The notes below the pieces were generated by a model that worked only from the letters and a program-made list of their open reading frames with translations, had not been told where the DNA came from and did not search any database. From NCBI GenBank assembly GCA_002770795.1, contig PCTP01000109.1, forward strand, positions 499 to 8,419: a DNA stretch of 7,921 nt, in the 5' to 3' direction. The number at the start of each line of letters is the position of its first letter. The first letter of the stretch is position 1. This document shows, in pieces, positions 5,867 to 7,921 of the stretch. The translations under genes and the position numbers were made by a program. This stretch comes from Gammaproteobacteria bacterium CG22_combo_CG10-13_8_21_14_all_40_8. GTDB taxonomy: Bacteria; Pseudomonadota; Gammaproteobacteria; Enterobacterales; GCA-002770795.

Positions 5867-6781
5867 ATGATTGGTCTACCAAAACTTCAATCAAGAAAAC
5901 TTCCAAGTTTAAGTGTAATTGCAAACCAAGCAAAGAATAGCGTTGAAAGAGAAGCTTTAATCCAAGCTATTCAAAATCTCAGCATGGAATTGCAACAAAC
6001 TTTGGTGCTTGAACAGCTTTTAGATATCTTTTGCGAGCAAGTGATTAATATAGTGCCTTGTCAAAGTGTTCATTATTTGGATGAGAACAAAGGTATTGAG
6101 TGGAATACTGGTACTCAGCAAAAACATCGTTGTGACTATCATTTGAATTTAGAGGGTGCTTCATTCGGAAAACTTAGTTGCACCAGAGAATACCCTTTCT
6201 CAGCAATTGACTTGCAAATTGTAGAATGGTTAGTGGCTATACTCATTTATCCCGTTCGTAATGCGATGCTATACAAAGAAGCCTTATCTGCTTCTAAAAT
6301 AGATGCACTCACAGGCATAGATAATAGAATGTGTTACGATGAGACCATCACCCGCGAAATTGCCAAAGCGAGAAGACACAATAATGAGCTCTCACTTTTA
6401 ATTATAGACATCGATCATTTCAAGACTTTTAACGACAAATACGGGCATATCGTTGGAGATAAGGTACTAAAAACCGTCGCAAAAGAATTAAAAAACACCT
6501 TAAGAAATACCGATCAACTTTTTCGATATGGTGGAGAAGAATTTGCTGTGATCTTATCCTCTACTCAGGCTGATATGGCACATGATATTGCAGAAAGGTT
6601 GCGTTTCGCTATTTCACAATTAGCTTTGGAACATGTTGACGAAATACTCTCTTTAACCATCAGTATAGGCAACAGTGCTTATCACAAAGGTGACACCTCT
6701 CTCAGCCTATTTAAAAAAGCCGATGATGCACTCTATTTAGCCAAAAACAATGGAAGAAATCGAGTTGAAACGGCTGCTTAG
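5867..6781 (+). CDS. Diguanylate cyclase with GAF-like N-terminal domain
   Basis: Cytosolic enzyme of 304 residues that would make cyclic di-GMP from two GTP, favouring a sessile state. A helical lead (about 25-50) precedes a GAF-like sensory region (about 45-138). The GGDEF domain (about 142-300) has DALTGIDNR (146-154), metal-binding Asp181 in IDIDHFK, FNDKYGHIVGD (188-198), and active-site GGEEF at 222-226. An intact inhibitory I-site RxxD (Arg213 to Asp216) stands five residues before it. The domain ends with KADDALYLAKNNGRN. All catalytic residues are present, so activity with product feedback is expected. No membrane segment or secretion signal is seen. GAGG (5855-5858) precedes the ATG by 8 bp and fixes the start. 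It is a single-gene unit behind a sigma-54-like promoter and FleQ-like box, convergent with pepN. Size and proximity to yciK recall Pseudomonas aeruginosa PA3177, but orthology is not shown. Confidence 0.93.
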   Translation: MIGLPKLQSRKLPSLSVIANQAKNSVEREALIQAIQNLSMELQQTLVLEQLLDIFCEQVINIVPCQSVHYLDENKGIEWNTGTQQKHRCDYHLNLEGASFGKLSCTREYPFSAIDLQIVEWLVAILIYPVRNAMLYKEALSASKIDALTGIDNRMCYDETITREIAKARRHNNELSLLIIDIDHFKTFNDKYGHIVGDKVLKTVAKELKNTLRNTDQLFRYGGEEFAVILSSTQADMAHDIAERLRFAISQLALEHVDEILSLTISIGNSAYHKGDTSLSLFKKADDALYLAKNNGRNRVETAA

Positions 6782-6794
6782 TTCAAAAGCAGCC
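6772..6794 (+). terminator. Stem-loop overlapping the diguanylate cyclase stop codon
   Basis: GGCTGCTT (6772-6779) and AAGCAGCC (6787-6794) form a perfect 8-bp stem with a 7-nt loop. The TAG stop at 6779-6781 lies at the top of the 5' arm. The flanks are ATCAGC on one side and GTTTCA on the other strand, so there is no real U-tract. It sits between two convergent genes and could end transcription from either. Confidence 0.5.
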
Positions 6795-6818
6795 ATCAGC
6801 ATCCTTGGAGTAATGAAA

Positions 6819-7921
6819 TCAAACTTCACTCATCAAGGCGTAGCTTTTATTCACGATCTCATACACATCTTTAGAAAGATTGGGTTTTCTAAGTATTCTT
6901 TCTAATTGTGATTTTATCAGCTGTTGTCTGGCATGGTCGTATTTTCTCCAGCGATTGAAAGGTGACACTAACCTGGCAGTAATTTGAGGGTTAATGTCAT
7001 CCATCTCGAGCACCCTATCAGCAAGCCATTTATAACCAGTGCCATCTATTGCATGAAAAGCTGGTATGTTCGCCGTAAACGCAGCGATTAAGGCACGTAC
7101 TTTATTCGGGTTTGTATGTACAACTGCTGGATGTGCCCATAACTCATCAACTCGCGTAGTCGCAGGTTCGCCTCCAAACATAGCCTGTATCGATAACCAC
7201 TTATCAATCACGAGATCCTGCTTTTGCCAATGCTTATAAAAATCTGCTATCGCCCATTGGCTATCACTTGCGCCTGCATCCACTAATTGAGTAAATGCAG
7301 CCAATTCATCTGTCATATTTTGAGCTTTTTCATATTGAGTACGCGCAAGTTTGATCATCCCTTCATCTTTATTTGCAGTGAGATATCCTAGGCAAACATT
7401 GGCTAATTTTCGATAACCTGCACTCGCTGAAAGTGGTTGTTGTTGTGATATTGAAGCTTTGGCTAGCGATTGCATTGATTGATAAGTCTTTAAAAACTCT
7501 TGATGTAACTCGGAACCTAAAGATTTTCTCACCAAATTTCTGAGATGATCAAGCAAAACTATATCCATTTGTGCACGGTCGGCTTCTAAAGTGGAAACTG
7601 ATGGAAGGCTAATGGCTAAGGCAATAAATGAAGGATCTATATCAGAGCTGAGCAACTTTTCGATGGCTTGTTTTAAAGTATGAGAGTAATTGTTAAGGGT
7701 CTCATCGCTAAAATCCGTTTGGCTTGATATGGCTTCATCATACAATGACCAAATCACACGACTCATTAGTTGCTGTCCTGCATCCCAACAACTAAAAGTG
7801 TTGTTATCATGACCCATCAGGAAGGCTAATTGATCATCTGTCAATTCACGAGATAATTTCACTGGCGCAGAAAAGTCACGTAAGTAGCTCAACAACGGTT
7901 TTTCAGTCACTTGGTGAAATT
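6819..7921 (-). CDS. pepN: Aminopeptidase N (PepN), C-terminal part; 5' end beyond the right edge
   Basis: Zinc metallopeptidase of family M1 that removes N-terminal residues from peptides in the cytoplasm. Only the last 366 codons lie in the window, covering the helical C-terminal domain typical of bacterial PepN. The metal-binding HEXXH domain is outside. Landmarks that match E. coli PepN as I recall it are FSAPVKL and LAFLMGHDNNTFSCWDAGQ near the edge, then LPSVS, NMTDELAA, DKWLSIQA, NPNKVRALIAAF, and FHAIDGTGYKWLADRVLEMD with INPQITARLVSPFNRWRKYD. A GTG at 7910 could be taken for a start, but the frame continues upstream without interruption (F-H-Q before V-T-E-K-P) and the homology begins mid-protein, so it is internal. 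The TGA stop at 6819-6821 gives a normal C-terminus. The gene converges on the diguanylate cyclase with 37 bp between stops. Confidence 0.95.
   Translation of the reverse strand, partial: FHQVTEKPLLSYLRDFSAPVKLSRELTDDQLAFLMGHDNNTFSCWDAGQQLMSRVIWSLYDEAISSQTDFSDETLNNYSHTLKQAIEKLLSSDIDPSFIALAISLPSVSTLEADRAQMDIVLLDHLRNLVRKSLGSELHQEFLKTYQSMQSLAKASISQQQPLSASAGYRKLANVCLGYLTANKDEGMIKLARTQYEKAQNMTDELAAFTQLVDAGASDSQWAIADFYKHWQKQDLVIDKWLSIQAMFGGEPATTRVDELWAHPAVVHTNPNKVRALIAAFTANIPAFHAIDGTGYKWLADRVLEMDDINPQITARLVSPFNRWRKYDHARQQLIKSQLERILRKPNLSKDVYEIVNKSYALMSEV

Noticed and set aside
7908..7910. GTG as start of a separate 363-residue protein
   Set aside because: The frame stays open to the window edge and the sequence matches the middle to end of PepN, so this is an internal Val codon.

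Overview
The window suggests an AT-rich, free-living, probably marine gammaproteobacterium. PepN, YciK and DgkA are of enterobacterial or pseudomonad type, and the left half carries the PdsS/PdsR/PdsO regulatory and OmpA-like module known from marine Gammaproteobacteria such as Shewanella and Vibrio. I see no insertion sequence, tRNA, rRNA or CRISPR array. Base composition looks even by eye, though I did not count it. The genus cannot be named from the sequence alone.

Layout. Positions 1-2386 (minus strand) hold a two-component operon: response regulator pdsR, then sensor kinase pdsS, which runs off the left edge. A 241-bp divergent intergenic region carries a plausible pdsRS promoter and an OmpR-type direct repeat. 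It separates the operon from pdsO (plus strand, 2628-3335), which encodes an exported glycine-zipper/OmpA-C protein. A strong stem-loop follows pdsO directly. The dedicated sortase and its LPXTG-type target, normally linked to these genes, are absent from the window.

Positions 3545-5581 (plus strand) form a tight three-gene cluster: dgkA (diacylglycerol kinase), a divergent squalene/phytoene-synthase-like protein whose aspartate-rich motifs look eroded, and yciK (short-chain dehydrogenase). The gaps are 14 and 1 bp. The next 285 bp hold hairpins, a FleQ/FlrA-like palindrome and a good match to a sigma-54 promoter. All of these lie ahead of a GAF-like/GGDEF diguanylate cyclase (5867-6781). That gene converges on the C-terminal part of pepN (minus strand, 6819 to the right edge).

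How the genes may work together. PdsR/PdsS probably senses an envelope signal and controls pdsO, and possibly an unlinked sortase and target. The dgkA cluster is envelope and lipid housekeeping. The diguanylate cyclase may be wired into sigma-54/flagellar-type control by a c-di-GMP-responsive activator. The most notable points are the sortase-less Pds module, the sigma-54/FleQ-like architecture before the cyclase, and the probable prenyl-synthase pseudoenzyme.
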